Positions 28,583 to 38,294 are shown, counted from the stretch's first letter. The stretch is 64,000 bases of DNA from Streptomycetaceae bacterium (GCA_027490815.1 JAIXXJ010000036.1:38313-102312), one strand, 5' to 3'. Program-made: numbers and translations. Notes: generated from the sequence alone by a model not told the origin.

Positions 28583-29335
28583 TTATCTCCCTACCATCGG
28601 CATATTATCAATTAATCGAACACCTTCAACCCAACCAGCAATAATCACTCTCTTTGATTTAGTTGCATCAGTTGCTAAAGAAAAATTATCCTCGTCGATA
28701 ACGGTTGCATAATCTTTTTTAAATCCTGGTTCTGTCGAGATTGTTGAATTTAAAATCTCAATTGCTATCTCAACTGTTGGAGCCAACCTTGCTGCAGAAA
28801 GGGCTCGATTAACTACTAGTGCGCTATTTCGCCCTTGTGCGCTAAGGCGCACATTTCGCGAAGACATTGCAAGTCCATCAAATTCACGAATCGTTGGCAC
28901 GCTAATGATTTCAACTTTACTTTTCATTGCTCTAATGATTGAAAGCTGCTGAAAGTCTTTTTCACCAAAAACTGCTTTGCTTGGTTTGGTGATAGCAAAT
29001 AAACGATCTACGACGGTTACAACACCGTCAAAATGTCCTGGCCTAGATGATCCTTCAAAAATTGTCCCCAAAGGACCAGAATTAAGTGTTCGAAATCCTT
29101 GTGGGTATAGATCTTCATACTCTGGAAACCAAACCTGTGTAGCACCTGCAATCGTTGCAATTTCGATATCGCGCTCTGGAGAACGTGGATACTTTTCGAT
29201 CTCTTCTTTGTTTTCAAATTGAAGAGGATTAACAAAAATGCTCACAATAACTTCATCATCGATTGTTCGAGCACGCTTAATCAACGCTTGGTGACCTTTA
29301 TGTAAGGCACCCATTGTCGGAACTAATACGCTCAT
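28583..29335 (-). CDS. panC: pantothenate synthetase PanC (short N-terminus)
   Basis: Condenses pantoate and beta-alanine with ATP. Family motifs are VPTMGALHKGHQAL at the very N-terminus (HIGH-like), FVNPLQFENKEEIEKYPR, FGEKDFQQL and DGLAMSSRN. An in-frame stop immediately precedes the ATG. The protein therefore starts about 25-30 residues later than usual and has only three residues before the VPTMGALH motif, yet all catalytic motifs remain. GGAG lies 11 nt upstream of the start. It is cotranscribed with coaX. Confidence 0.93.
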   Translation of the reverse strand: MSVLVPTMGALHKGHQALIKRARTIDDEVIVSIFVNPLQFENKEEIEKYPRSPERDIEIATIAGATQVWFPEYEDLYPQGFRTLNSGPLGTIFEGSSRPGHFDGVVTVVDRLFAITKPSKAVFGEKDFQQLSIIRAMKSKVEIISVPTIREFDGLAMSSRNVRLSAQGRNSALVVNRALSAARLAPTVEIAIEILNSTISTEPGFKKDYATVIDEDNFSLATDATKSKRVIIAGWVEGVRLIDNMPMVGR

Positions 29336-29388
29336 TTAAAGTGGCTCCAGTCCTTTCAGGTACCGGGCGAGATGCTTAAAGTTTAGCG

Positions 29389-29838
29389 CTAAGCGGGCAG
29401 ATGTTCCAAAAGATCTTTTATCGCTCCGTGAGTTAAAAGGATTGCATCAGGCTCTATTTCAAACCATGGCTGTAAAACAAATCTACGCTCATGCGCGCGT
29501 GGATGTGGAAGTACTAACTCATCTGCTTTGCTGATTAGATCTCCATATTGGATGAGATCCAAGTCGATAGTTCTCGGCCCCCAATGTTGGATTCGTTCTC
29601 GCCCCATTGCTTTTTCTATTCCATGTAGCACTGACAGCAAATCCATTGCTGGAAGATCACTATCGATTACACACACTGCATTTAAATAATCCGGTTGAAT
29701 CGGACCTCCCACTGGCTTTGTTGAAATGTAAGAAGAAACTTTTCTTACATCAGTGGCCTCGCGCAATAAGGATAAAGCGGTATCCAAATTCTCCTTTGGA
29801 TTATCTAAATTAGCACCTAGTGAAATTACTGCCTTCAT
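29389..29838 (-). CDS. folK: HPPK, 6-hydroxymethyl-dihydropterin pyrophosphokinase
   Basis: Transfers pyrophosphate to 6-hydroxymethyl-dihydropterin in folate synthesis. ISLGANLDNPKENLDTAL at the N-terminus and the PROSITE-type GPRTIDLDLIQYGD segment near residue 90 identify it, with HPRAHERRFVLQPW after it. Length (149 aa) is normal. It overlaps folB by 4 nt (ATGA). Confidence 0.95.
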   Translation of the reverse strand: MKAVISLGANLDNPKENLDTALSLLREATDVRKVSSYISTKPVGGPIQPDYLNAVCVIDSDLPAMDLLSVLHGIEKAMGRERIQHWGPRTIDLDLIQYGDLISKADELVLPHPRAHERRFVLQPWFEIEPDAILLTHGAIKDLLEHLPA

Positions 29839-30197
29839 CGCGATTTTTTCACGACGACTGAGATGTCTTGAATCTTTATTCCAACCGGAGCTTGGGGTTT
29901 GTGAACTGTAACTGTCACTGACTCTACTTTTGGGTGGCTTTGTAAAATTCTGTCAGCAATTCTGTATGCTAATTTTTCAATTAAATTCACCGGGTTAGTC
30001 GTTATTTCATGGTGTGTTAACTCAGTTATCTCTGCATAGTTAACCGTGTCATCAATGGCATCACTTTTGGCAGCTGATGTTAAATCTAATTGCAGAGCTA
30101 AATCCACATAAAAATCTTGGCCATTTAATCTTTCAGCTTCAAATAAACCGTGATAGCCAAAACCATGGATGCCAGTGAGAATGATTTGATCACTCAT
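29835..30197 (-). CDS. folB: dihydroneopterin aldolase FolB
   Basis: Tunnelling-fold aldolase that converts dihydroneopterin to 6-hydroxymethyl-dihydropterin. GIHGFGYHGLFEAERLNGQDFYVDL at the start, DTVNYAEITELTHHEI, and the catalytic-region lysine in VTVHKPQAPVG fit the family. At 120 aa it is full length. It touches folP (shared base at 30197) and overlaps folK. Confidence 0.94.
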   Translation of the reverse strand: MSDQIILTGIHGFGYHGLFEAERLNGQDFYVDLALQLDLTSAAKSDAIDDTVNYAEITELTHHEITTNPVNLIEKLAYRIADRILQSHPKVESVTVTVHKPQAPVGIKIQDISVVVKKSR

Positions 30198-30961
30198 TAA
30201 CCGATTGCCTCCTTGTGTGGCTTAACAGAGTGAACTCTAACTGCCCAAATGCCCGTATCTTTAAGTTTCTTCGTCAAATTTATTGTTGCCTCTTCCCGTT
30301 GATCAGGAGAATCTCCACCAAGGAATCTTTTGCGTGAACCACCAACTAATACTGGATAACCTAAATCCACAAAACGATCTATCGCATCAATAATTGCCCA
30401 ATTGTGTTCTGAATCCTTTGCAAAACCAAGACCGGGATCAATAATTAAATTCTCTTTTTTTACTCCTTGCGACAATGCCACCTTAATACGATCTTCTAAC
30501 TCCGAAATAGTTTCTGAGACAACATCTTTATATACCGCTTTTGAATTCATATCTTTGGAATGTCCCCGCCAGTGCATTGCGATGTATGGAACATTCAATT
30601 GTGCGGCCGTAGAGAGCATCTGATTATCAGACATGCCGGCACTGACATCATTAATAATGGTTGCGCCAGCCTTTACTGCAGCTTTTGCAACGCTAGCCCG
30701 CATCGTATCAATGCTTATCTTCACACCATTTTTATCCAGGTAAGGTGCCATTTTTTCAATTACAGGAATAGTTCGTCGTAGTTCTTCTTCTTCATCAACT
30801 CGGTCTGCCCCTGGCCTAGTTGATTCTCCCCCAATATCAATAATGTCTACGCCCTCTGTAATCATCTCTAATCCTCGTGATACAGCGGCATCTAGTTCAT
30901 TATGTTTTCCTCCATCAGCAAAGGAATCTGGGGTTACATTTAAAATACCCATTACCAACAT
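30197..30961 (-). CDS. folP: dihydropteroate synthase FolP
   Basis: Joins the pterin pyrophosphate to p-aminobenzoate, the sulfonamide target step. TIM-barrel signatures are MGILNVTPDSFADGGKH at the N-terminus, DIGGESTRPGA, TIINDVSAG, MHWRG and IIDPGLGFAK, ending with RVHSVKPH. Length (254 aa) is typical. It starts 4 nt after folE. Confidence 0.97.
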   Translation of the reverse strand: MLVMGILNVTPDSFADGGKHNELDAAVSRGLEMITEGVDIIDIGGESTRPGADRVDEEEELRRTIPVIEKMAPYLDKNGVKISIDTMRASVAKAAVKAGATIINDVSAGMSDNQMLSTAAQLNVPYIAMHWRGHSKDMNSKAVYKDVVSETISELEDRIKVALSQGVKKENLIIDPGLGFAKDSEHNWAIIDAIDRFVDLGYPVLVGGSRKRFLGGDSPDQREEATINLTKKLKDTGIWAVRVHSVKPHKEAIG

Positions 30962-30965
30962 AAAG

Positions 30966-31568
30966 CTAGCCTCTAGTAATTAAGGCGATTGCTTCTGAAC
31001 GTGTGGCTGCATTAGTGAGCGCTCCGCGCACAGCAGATGTGGTTGTGCGTGCTTGTGATTTCTTTACACCTCGCATAGACATACAAAGATGTTCACAATC
31101 AATAATCACAATCACTCCTAGTGGATTCAAAATTTCCACCATTGCATCTGCAATTTGAGTTGTTAAGCGTTCTTGAACTTGAGGACGCTTGGCATATACA
31201 TCAACTAAACGGGCTAACTTTGAAAGTCCAGTAATCTTGCCGCGCGGGATGTATCCAATATGAGCAACACCGTGAAAGGGAGTTAAGTGGTGTTCGCAGT
31301 GGGAAAAGACTTCTATATCTCTAACAATTACTAACTCTTCATGGCCAATATCAAAAGTTGTAGTCAAGACATCTTCTGGTGACTGCCACAGTCCTTCAAA
31401 GTTTTCTGACATCGCACGTGCAACACGAGCAGGAGTTTCCTTTAGACCTTCCCGATCTGGATCTTCACCAAGTGCGAATAAAAGTTCCCGGACAGCCTTT
31501 TCTGCCCGATCTTTATCGTATGGTGCTTTTGCTCGGCCATCAGAGACCGTGAGTTTATTTATCGTCAC
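30966..31568 (-). CDS. folE: GTP cyclohydrolase I FolE
   Basis: First folate step, GTP to dihydroneopterin triphosphate. Zinc and substrate motifs are visible: [23 protein letters not shown] and [22 protein letters not shown], then [12 protein letters not shown] with the second zinc cysteine and the [12 protein letters not shown] tail. At 200 aa it is full length. It overlaps the ftsH stop by 14 nt. Confidence 0.97.
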   Translation of the reverse strand: MTINKLTVSDGRAKAPYDKDRAEKAVRELLFALGEDPDREGLKETPARVARAMSENFEGLWQSPEDVLTTTFDIGHEELVIVRDIEVFSHCEHHLTPFHGVAHIGYIPRGKITGLSKLARLVDVYAKRPQVQERLTTQIADAMVEILNPLGVIVIIDCEHLCMSMRGVKKSQARTTTSAVRGALTNAATRSEAIALITRG

Positions 31569-33630
31569 TTACAGCCTTCTTGCGCCTTGTTGGCTTTTTT
31601 GCATCGGTAACAGGTTCAAAGGTAATTCGCTCTGGGACATCAACAGGAGGCTGAGACGATGGAACGCGCGTGGCAGATCCTGTCCAGGCAGCTCTTGATG
31701 TCACTTTCTTAACTTTCTTGAAAATCACTGCGATCTCATCTTTGTTGAGAGTTTCTTTTTCCAAAAGCTCAATAACCATTTCATCCAGGATTTTGCGATT
31801 AGCAGCCAAAATATCAAATGCCTCTTGGTGCGCATTTTCAATCAAAGTTCGAATTTCACGATCGACAATTCCTGCAATGTTTTCACTGTAATCACGTTGA
31901 TGGCCATAGTCGCGTCCCATAAACGGTTCAGTGCTCCCACCACCTAATTTGATCGCTCCAATTGCAGAAGTCATTCCATATTGCGTAACCATTGCTCGTG
32001 CTAGTGAAGTTGCTTTTTCAATATCATTTGATGCACCGGTTGATGGGTCATGGAAAATCAACTCTTCAGCAGCGCGACCACCGAGTGAATAAGCCAGTTG
32101 ATCCAATAGCTGATTGCGAGTTGTTGAGTATTTATCTTCATCAGGCAACACCATTGTGTAACCCAAAGCGCGACCACGAGGCATGATCGTTACTTTGTGA
32201 ACTGGATCAGTGTGTGGCAAAGCATGGGCAACGAGTGCGTGACCTGCTTCGTGATAGGCAGTTACTCGGCGTTCTTCATCACTCATCAAACGAGATTTTC
32301 TTTGTGGCCCAGCCATCACTCGATCAATAGCTTCATCAAGTTCTAAATTCCCAATCTCTGCTTTGTTTTCACGAGCTGATAAAAGTGCCGCTTCATTGAT
32401 AACACTTGCGAGATCAGCGCCAGTAAAGCCGGGGGTTCGGCGTGCATAGTCAACTAATTTCACGGATGAATTAACTGGTTTACCTTTTGAATGAATCTGC
32501 AAAATCGCTTCACGTCCCTTTAGATCTGGACGGTCTACTGCAATTTGCCGATCAAAACGACCTGGTCGAAGTAGCGCTGGATCTAAAACATCAGGACGAT
32601 TTGTTGCAGCGATCAAAATAACTTTTGAGTTCTCTTCGAATCCATCCATCTCGACAAGTAACTGATTAAGTGTCTGTTCACGTTCGTCGTGACCGCCACC
32701 CATACCTGCACCGCGTTGGCGTCCAACTGCGTCAATTTCATCGATGAAGACAATTGCGGGTGCGTTCTCTTTTGCCTGAGTAAAAAGATCGCGAACTCGC
32801 GCAGCTCCAACACCTACAAACATCTCAACAAAGTCAGAACCAGATATGGAATAGAAAGGTACGCCTGCCTCACCAGCAACAGCGCGCGCTAATAAAGTTT
32901 TACCGGTTCCCGGAGGACCAAATAGTAAAACGCCTTTGGGAATCTTTGCCCCTAATGGTGCATATTTCTCAGGCTTTGCAAGAAAATCCTTAATCTCATC
33001 TAACTCTGCTAATGCCTCATCTGCACCTGCTACATCCTTAAATTTAGTTTTCGGAACCTCATTGTTTTGAAGCTTTGCCCTAGATTTTCCAAATTGGAAA
33101 ACCTTATTTCCACCTTGGGCCTGGCTCATCATCCAGAAGAATAAGAAACCAATGAGTAAAAATGGCAGAACTGAGAACAAGAATGAAACAAATATGGATT
33201 GCGAAGGAACTTTAACGTTCCAACCTTTGGGAGGAGGATTTCCAGTTAATGCATCAATAATTGTTGGCTCTTGGCGAGCTACATAAAACGCTTCAACTTT
33301 CTCCGAACCATTAATTCTATTTCCTGGTGTCAAAATCAAACGGATCTTTTGTTGCCTATCAACTATTTCTGCCGAGAGAACTTGTGTTTTTGAGATCGCA
33401 TCAATTGCTTGCGATGTTTCAATCTGTGTGTACTTGTTTCCAGCAGATGAAATCTGACCCAAGCCTGTCACAGCAATAATTGCAATAATTATCCAAAAGA
33501 GTGGACCGCGGACGATTTTCCCAGTGCGAGTCGTTGGCTTCTTGCTTGGTTTCTTTGCAGAAGTTTTTTCCGATTGCTTACTGGTAAAACTTTTCTTGAT
33601 CTGCTTCTTTGGCTTTTGTACTTGTGACAT
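31555..33630 (-). CDS. ftsH: ATP-dependent zinc metalloprotease FtsH
   Basis: Membrane-anchored AAA+ protease that removes damaged or short-lived proteins. A lysine-rich cytoplasmic N-terminus of about 40 residues precedes the first membrane helix (near 43-60). The second helix is near 148-168. Walker A GPPGTGKT is near residue 238, the SRH region contains [19 protein letters not shown], and the zinc site HEAGH is near 460. Length (691 aa) is in range. It heads the folate genes, as in many Actinobacteria. Confidence 0.97.
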   Translation of the reverse strand: MSQVQKPKKQIKKSFTSKQSEKTSAKKPSKKPTTRTGKIVRGPLFWIIIAIIAVTGLGQISSAGNKYTQIETSQAIDAISKTQVLSAEIVDRQQKIRLILTPGNRINGSEKVEAFYVARQEPTIIDALTGNPPPKGWNVKVPSQSIFVSFLFSVLPFLLIGFLFFWMMSQAQGGNKVFQFGKSRAKLQNNEVPKTKFKDVAGADEALAELDEIKDFLAKPEKYAPLGAKIPKGVLLFGPPGTGKTLLARAVAGEAGVPFYSISGSDFVEMFVGVGAARVRDLFTQAKENAPAIVFIDEIDAVGRQRGAGMGGGHDEREQTLNQLLVEMDGFEENSKVILIAATNRPDVLDPALLRPGRFDRQIAVDRPDLKGREAILQIHSKGKPVNSSVKLVDYARRTPGFTGADLASVINEAALLSARENKAEIGNLELDEAIDRVMAGPQRKSRLMSDEERRVTAYHEAGHALVAHALPHTDPVHKVTIMPRGRALGYTMVLPDEDKYSTTRNQLLDQLAYSLGGRAAEELIFHDPSTGASNDIEKATSLARAMVTQYGMTSAIGAIKLGGGSTEPFMGRDYGHQRDYSENIAGIVDREIRTLIENAHQEAFDILAANRKILDEMVIELLEKETLNKDEIAVIFKKVKKVTSRAAWTGSATRVPSSQPPVDVPERITFEPVTDAKKPTRRKKAVSDDK

Positions 33631-33655
33631 GGGTTCTTATTCTCGTTTCTACGAA

Positions 33656-34207
33656 TTACTCGTACATGTGCTTGGCAAGCACACCAATAAAGGGAAGGTT
33701 GCGATACTTTTCATCAAAATCTAGGCCATAACCAATTACGAAATCTTTTGGAATATCAAAGCCAACATATTTAACATTGACTTCAATTTTGGCTGCCTCT
33801 GGTTTACGCAAGATTGAAAGTATCTCTACAGATCCAACTCCTCGCGATTCAAGATTTGATTTGAGCCAAGAAAGCGTTAAGCCGGAATCAACAATGTCTT
33901 CAATAATTAAAACATTGCGGCCAGTAATATCGCGATCTAAATCTTTCAGTATTCGTACAACTCCACTTGATTTTGTGCCAGATCCATAAGATGAAACTGC
34001 CATCCAATCCATATCAACGTGGCGTTGTAGTGCGCGCGAAAAATCTGCAACAGCCATAACCGCACCTTTTAAAACACCAACGAGCAAAAGGTCTTTACCT
34101 TCGTAATCTTTTCCAACCTGAACTGCAAGCTCCTTAATTCGAGTTTGCAACTGTTCTTCTGTAACGATTACGCGTTCGATATCGCCTTTAACTGCTTCTA
34201 AATCCAC
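33656..34207 (-). CDS. hpt: hypoxanthine phosphoribosyltransferase
   Basis: Purine salvage enzyme that makes IMP/GMP from hypoxanthine/guanine and PRPP. The PRPP-binding motif is NVLIIEDIVDSGLTLSWL near residue 96, and LVGVLKGAVMAVADFSR and VGFDIPKDFVIGYGLDFDEKYRNLP are family hallmarks. It starts with GTG at 34207, with GGGAG about 5 nt upstream, 8 nt after tilS. The tilS-hpt-ftsH order is conserved across Actinobacteria. Confidence 0.95.
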   Translation of the reverse strand: MDLEAVKGDIERVIVTEEQLQTRIKELAVQVGKDYEGKDLLLVGVLKGAVMAVADFSRALQRHVDMDWMAVSSYGSGTKSSGVVRILKDLDRDITGRNVLIIEDIVDSGLTLSWLKSNLESRGVGSVEILSILRKPEAAKIEVNVKYVGFDIPKDFVIGYGLDFDEKYRNLPFIGVLAKHMYE

Positions 34208-34215
34208 GGTTCTCC

Positions 34216-35178
34216 CTATGGTCGCTGCGTTGAGAGCGAAAGTCTGCCCGAAATTCTCTCAACCTTCACACCGCCGGGAAGATTTGAAGCTCCTTGGCCG
34301 CTCCAGGCCGAGATTAATGCCTCAACCACGCTCACATGCTCTGCAGTAACTGAACCTGAGGGCGCGCCTTGGGCATAAATTGCGATTCTAAGAACTCTGG
34401 TTCGAATCGCCTTTGGCATCGCCTCTAAGTGGGCGCATTCCAGAGCGGCTAAATCTAATTTCATAGCCTCTCGCTCTGCCCAGTGATCAAGAGCATCTGC
34501 ATCGTCGCGAAGTAAATGAGAACTACGGGCAAGGGCTTGAGAAATCCCAGGTCCAATAGTTTCCTCCAATACTGGAATTGCTTGTTTGCGAACTCGAACT
34601 CGAGCAAATTCTGAATCATCATTATGTGGGTCCTTCCAAAATGATAAATCTGATTCTTTGCAATAACTTTCAGTTGTTTTGCGAGTAAGTTCTAGAAGTG
34701 GGCGAATGTAGATTCCCGAATGAGCTGCCATTCCTGAAAGTGATCGAGTGCCCGATCCTCGAGCAAGTCCTAATAACACAGTTTCAGCTTGATCATCTTG
34801 TGTGTGCCCAAGAAAAACTGCAACAGCGTTTTCACTGATCGCAGTTTCATTAAGAGCTTTATATCGTGCAGAGCGAGCAGAAGCCTCTAATCCATTTTTT
34901 ATATCTACTTCAACTTTTCTTACAACGCACTTTAAATCCATTGCTGCTAATTGGTTCACAGTTTTTTGTGCTTGCACTGTGGATTCTTTTTGGAGTTGAT
35001 GATCAACCGTAACTCCGACAACAGTTATAGCCAGTAATTTAGCTTCTACTGAAAGCGCATGCGCTAGGGCAAGTGAGTCAGCGCCTCCTGAAACTGCAAC
35101 TAATACTTTATCGCCGGCCTCAAATTTTTCTAGCCATGATCGCACAGCATTGCGCACTGCGGGATTAGCCATTGTCAT
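34216..35178 (-). CDS. tilS: tRNA(Ile)-lysidine synthase TilS
   Basis: Modifies C34 of the CAU-anticodon tRNA-Ile so that it reads AUA. The ATP PP-loop is VLVAVSGGADSLALAHAL near residue 27, followed by GHTQDDQAETVLLGLARGSG and IYIRPLLELTRKTTESYC. Length (320 aa) is usual for actinobacterial TilS, which lacks the long C-terminal domains. A TATTGT -10 lies 6 nt before the ATG, so it probably heads the tilS-hpt-ftsH-fol block. Confidence 0.95.
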   Translation of the reverse strand: MTMANPAVRNAVRSWLEKFEAGDKVLVAVSGGADSLALAHALSVEAKLLAITVVGVTVDHQLQKESTVQAQKTVNQLAAMDLKCVVRKVEVDIKNGLEASARSARYKALNETAISENAVAVFLGHTQDDQAETVLLGLARGSGTRSLSGMAAHSGIYIRPLLELTRKTTESYCKESDLSFWKDPHNDDSEFARVRVRKQAIPVLEETIGPGISQALARSSHLLRDDADALDHWAEREAMKLDLAALECAHLEAMPKAIRTRVLRIAIYAQGAPSGSVTAEHVSVVEALISAWSGQGASNLPGGVKVERISGRLSLSTQRP

Positions 35179-35184
35179 GGCTTA

Positions 35185-35190
35185 ACAATA
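35185..35190 (-). promoter_or_regulatory. candidate -10 of tilS
   Basis: TATTGT on the minus strand, 6 nt before the tilS ATG, in the 20-nt gap after the NlpC/P60 gene. Fits the leaderless pattern and marks a probable operon head. Confidence 0.4.
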
Positions 35191-35198
35191 GTGGTGCT

Positions 35199-36398
35199 TT
35201 AAACGCGCCCACCAAATGGCATCATGCCCTTAATGCTGTAGATATTGGAGTAAAGCAAGCCACGACCCTTGGAATTTGCTTCCCACATCATCCCATCGCC
35301 AGCATAAATTGTTATGTGGTGGATTGTGGAGACGGTACCTTTGTATGAGTAGAACAAAAGATCCCCAGGTACTAATTCTTTGAGCGAAACATGCATCGTA
35401 TATGTTGAATATAGGGCAGAGTTTAAGCGATCCCAGTTTGGCCATCCTAAGCCAGCTGATCGATATGCGGCATAAACAAGTCCAGAACAATCAAAGGTGT
35501 CAGGACCTTCGCTTCCCCAGACATATGGCTTTCGGGCTAGGACTTGTGCCTTTGCAAATGCAACAGCTTTATCTCGTTGTGCCTGTGTCGTTCTACTTGT
35601 TGCACGGCCCTTAAATCCTAAGTCACTCCAGACACTTTTTTGGCCGCCAGTTTGAGCCGCAGTATTTGCTTGGTTTTCTTCAAGTAATGCTAACTGTCTT
35701 TGTTGTTCTAACGTTGTTCTAACTTTTCGCGCACTATTGAGTTGACGCATTAATTCATCTTGAACTTTTTGCAGCTTTGCAACTTCTTTGGCTTGTTCTT
35801 CTTTTGCATCATCTGCAATTTTTTTGGCGTCAGCAACTTTTGCAGTTGCAACAACTTGTGCTGCTTTTGCATCATCTGCAACTTTTTTGGCTTTTATCGC
35901 GGCAGCCTCTGCAATCTTAAATCTTTCGAGTGCAACAGAGTTTTGTGCACCTAAAGTTCCCAGTGTTGAAATTTGGTCGATTAGATCTTGTGGGCCATTA
36001 GAACTGAGTAGCGGTGCAATATCACTCATATTTCCCCCAAGAATGTAGGCATTGGCAGCTAACCGCCCAATAGTTTTATGGGCATCGGCAACAGATGCAG
36101 CGGTTTCTTCGGCGTGCTTTGCTGCTGCATTTGCCATGGCAGTTGCAACAGCTAACTCTTCTTGAGCCTTGCGATAGAGAGCCGTTGCTGCATTTGCTTT
36201 TGCGGTGAGTGTACGAAGATTTTGATTTGCTTCTGCAAGTTTCTTAGCTTGAGCATCGGCAGCTTTCTTTTTCTCTGCTTCTACTTTTTTTGCCGCTTCA
36301 ATTTGTGCCAGAGTTGGTTTTGGGGCCGCAAGAGCTGGAACCGACGAAATCGATAGTCCTAAGATTGCAGCGAGTGAAATCGCCTTTAACTTTTTCAC
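35199..36398 (-). CDS. secreted NlpC/P60 peptidoglycan endopeptidase with coiled coil
   Basis: Cell-wall hydrolase of the RipA type. Residues 1-24 are a signal peptide (AISLAAILGLSISSVPALAA). Residues 25-240 are an Ala/Lys-rich coiled coil. The C-terminal NlpC/P60 domain begins near 285, with catalytic Cys in DTFDCSGLVYAAY, His in TIHHITIYAGDG and MMWEANSKG. The start is GTG with AAAGG upstream. The coiled coil contains a 21-residue repeat (AKKVADDAKAAQ and AKKIADDAKEEQ). A role in daughter-cell separation is inferred from the family. Confidence 0.93.
   Translation of the reverse strand: MKKLKAISLAAILGLSISSVPALAAPKPTLAQIEAAKKVEAEKKKAADAQAKKLAEANQNLRTLTAKANAATALYRKAQEELAVATAMANAAAKHAEETAASVADAHKTIGRLAANAYILGGNMSDIAPLLSSNGPQDLIDQISTLGTLGAQNSVALERFKIAEAAAIKAKKVADDAKAAQVVATAKVADAKKIADDAKEEQAKEVAKLQKVQDELMRQLNSARKVRTTLEQQRQLALLEENQANTAAQTGGQKSVWSDLGFKGRATSRTTQAQRDKAVAFAKAQVLARKPYVWGSEGPDTFDCSGLVYAAYRSAGLGWPNWDRLNSALYSTYTMHVSLKELVPGDLLFYSYKGTVSTIHHITIYAGDGMMWEANSKGRGLLYSNIYSIKGMMPFGGRV
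35801..35891. repeat. 63-bp-period direct repeat within the coiled-coil coding region
   Basis: The 17-mer CTTTTGCATCATCTGCA occurs at 35801-35817 and again at 35864-35880. Each copy is followed by A[AT/C] and a T-run with GGC. The offset of 63 bp is 21 codons, or three heptads, so this is an in-frame internal duplication of the coiled coil. Confidence 0.7.
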
Positions 36399-36474
36399 AA
36401 AAAACCTTTCGCAGGGAAGGCCTCTAGAATAAATGGCGAACCTTAAAATTCCGTGGTTTTAAAGGCTGGTGTCT

Positions 36475-37266
36475 TTAATTAGCTACGTCACGGCGAACAA
36501 AAAGTATTGCAGCAACAATTGCCCCTATGCCCACGTAAATTCCACCCACTGTTAAGGCATTTTTATAAGCCAAATCTAAGGTTCCGCCCGAGGCGATTGC
36601 ATTAAGTTGTGCTCCAGGGAGCCAATTTTGAAGTGAACCTCTTACGGCAATCAGTAAATTCTCAATAATTAGAAGCCACAAAACACCAAATGAAATCGCA
36701 CTAATTGGTGATCGTAGTAGCAAGCCAAGGACCATCCCGATTATTCCAAAACCAACAACAGAGATTGTTACATTTACAAATGAGGTAAAGATCGCCTCAA
36801 TACCATCTGATGTGAACCACAAATCAGTATTGACGTTGGCACCTGGTGCCAATACAACTGAAGTGCCGATTCCAATTATTGCTGCCACAACGATCATTAC
36901 AAATGCAAAAATTTTCATGGCAATCAACTTGCCGATCAAAATTCTTAACCGACCTGGCTGGCGAATTAATAGATTGCGCAAAGTTCCATAGGTATATTCC
37001 TGTGCTGTTTGAGCTGCAAAAACACATAGGGCAATAATTCCCAAAAATCCACCTGTGCTTGAAAATCCCTGGACTCCGCCTGTTGCAAGTCCTAAAACTT
37101 CACGACCAACAACTTGCCCACGATCAGAGTTGCCTTGCGGTGAATCAATTAAGAGAAATAAAAGAGCAGAAAAAAGACCGCTAAAAAATACAACCGCAGC
37201 CATCGTTCCCAAAAACAAAGTAGGCCGACGGAGTTTTCGAAGCTCTGCTGAAACAACATTAAACAT
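36475..37266 (-). CDS. ABC-2 type transporter permease
   Basis: A 263-aa membrane protein with about six hydrophobic segments: MAAVVFFSGLFSALLFLLID, a GGFLGIIALCVFAAQT segment, and four more. Its AQEYTYGTLRNLLIRQPGRL motif is characteristic of ABC-2 permeases. It abuts the ATPase gene (37266), which is transcribed first. The cargo cannot be determined; related actinobacterial pairs include drug and lipid exporters. Confidence 0.88.
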   Translation of the reverse strand: MFNVVSAELRKLRRPTLFLGTMAAVVFFSGLFSALLFLLIDSPQGNSDRGQVVGREVLGLATGGVQGFSSTGGFLGIIALCVFAAQTAQEYTYGTLRNLLIRQPGRLRILIGKLIAMKIFAFVMIVVAAIIGIGTSVVLAPGANVNTDLWFTSDGIEAIFTSFVNVTISVVGFGIIGMVLGLLLRSPISAISFGVLWLLIIENLLIAVRGSLQNWLPGAQLNAIASGGTLDLAYKNALTVGGIYVGIGAIVAAILFVRRDVAN

Positions 37267-38171
37267 TACTTATCTCCTGTCATTTCAAAAAATGTTTCTT
37301 CTAGATTTGGTAGCTGTGGTGCTAATTGAGCCAAAGTTATTCCGGCGTTGAATGCTGCTTTGTTTAATTCTGGTGCCCAGTCCATAGCAGCCAAAATATG
37401 AACTGAATCATTTCGAATAACAGCATGATGGCCAGAGGCCTGTGCAATCTCAACAATTTTCTTCAGGTCTAAATGATCTAATGACTTAGCAATAATTGTT
37501 GGTTGCTGTTTTGCCATTAAATCTCCAATTGGGCCAGCAAAAACAACTTCACCTTTTCTAAGCATCACAATGTGATCACTGATGATCTCAAGTTCTGAAA
37601 GTAGATGGGAGGAGACAAAAACAGTTGTTCCTTCATTTGCTAAGTCACGCAGCAATGCACGAATCTCTAGAATACCTTCTGGATCCAAACCATTCGTTGG
37701 TTCATCAAGCATTAGAAGTTTAGGTTCAGGAAGTAAAGCTGCAGCAATACCGAGGCGTTGTTTCATACCTAACGAATATGTTTTGTATTTAGATTTACCA
37801 CGATCGCCCAAGCCAACTTTTTCTAATAAAATTTGAACTCGCTCTATTGGAAACCCACCAAGTTTTGCAAGAACCATTAAGTTTTCATGACCAGATAAAG
37901 CCGGATAAAAAGCTGGTCCTTCGATCATTGCACCCACGCGACTTAAATATTTTTCTGGATGCTCAATAGGTTCACCAAGTATGTGACCTTCACCTGTTGT
38001 AGGCGTGATGAGACCAAGAAGCATTCTCATTGTTGTTGTCTTGCCAGATCCATTGGGTCCAACAAATCCACATACTGTCCCTAGAGGGACCTCAAAATTG
38101 ATATGAGAGACGGCTAAGCGATTGTCATACTTTTTCGATAAGTCACGAACGGAGATTGCTGTGCTGGTCAT
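37266..38171 (-). CDS. ABC transporter ATP-binding protein
   Basis: Nucleotide-binding subunit for the adjacent permease. Walker A is GFVGPNGSGKTTTMRML near residue 38, the signature is YSLGMKQRLGIAAAL near 135, and Walker B is LLMLDEPTNGLDPEG near 155, then the switch His in FVSSHLLSELE. The C-terminal extension of about 80 residues resembles the BcrA/CcmA-type DUF4162 tail. The start has AGGAG close upstream. Confidence 0.94.
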   Translation of the reverse strand: MTSTAISVRDLSKKYDNRLAVSHINFEVPLGTVCGFVGPNGSGKTTTMRMLLGLITPTTGEGHILGEPIEHPEKYLSRVGAMIEGPAFYPALSGHENLMVLAKLGGFPIERVQILLEKVGLGDRGKSKYKTYSLGMKQRLGIAAALLPEPKLLMLDEPTNGLDPEGILEIRALLRDLANEGTTVFVSSHLLSELEIISDHIVMLRKGEVVFAGPIGDLMAKQQPTIIAKSLDHLDLKKIVEIAQASGHHAVIRNDSVHILAAMDWAPELNKAAFNAGITLAQLAPQLPNLEETFFEMTGDK

Positions 38172-38210
38172 GGCTCCTACTCTGCCACAATTGCTCGATT
38201 AATAAACAAC

Positions 38211-38225
38211 CTTGTGGATCACAAG
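38211..38225. promoter_or_regulatory. 15-bp palindrome upstream of the ABC exporter operon
   Basis: CTTGTGGATCACAAG is a perfect inverted repeat with 6-bp arms and a 3-bp centre. It lies 40-54 bp before the ATPase start, where a regulator could block or assist a promoter. The remaining 38226-38294 interval, before the ctaB stop, holds nothing I recognise. Operator function is inferred. Confidence 0.35.
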
Positions 38226-38294
38226 CCACCTGTACTGCTACTTTCTGGCGGCTTAGAACACTCAAGTGCCCAAATAAAAGTTATTGAATTGGCG

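Noticed and set aside
36399-36474. c-di-AMP (ydaO-type) riboswitch before the NlpC/P60 gene, as in other Actinobacteria.
   Set aside because: The interval is only 76 nt and lacks the conserved riboswitch sequence. The imperfect CCTT/AAGG hairpin before the T-run is too weak to call a terminator.
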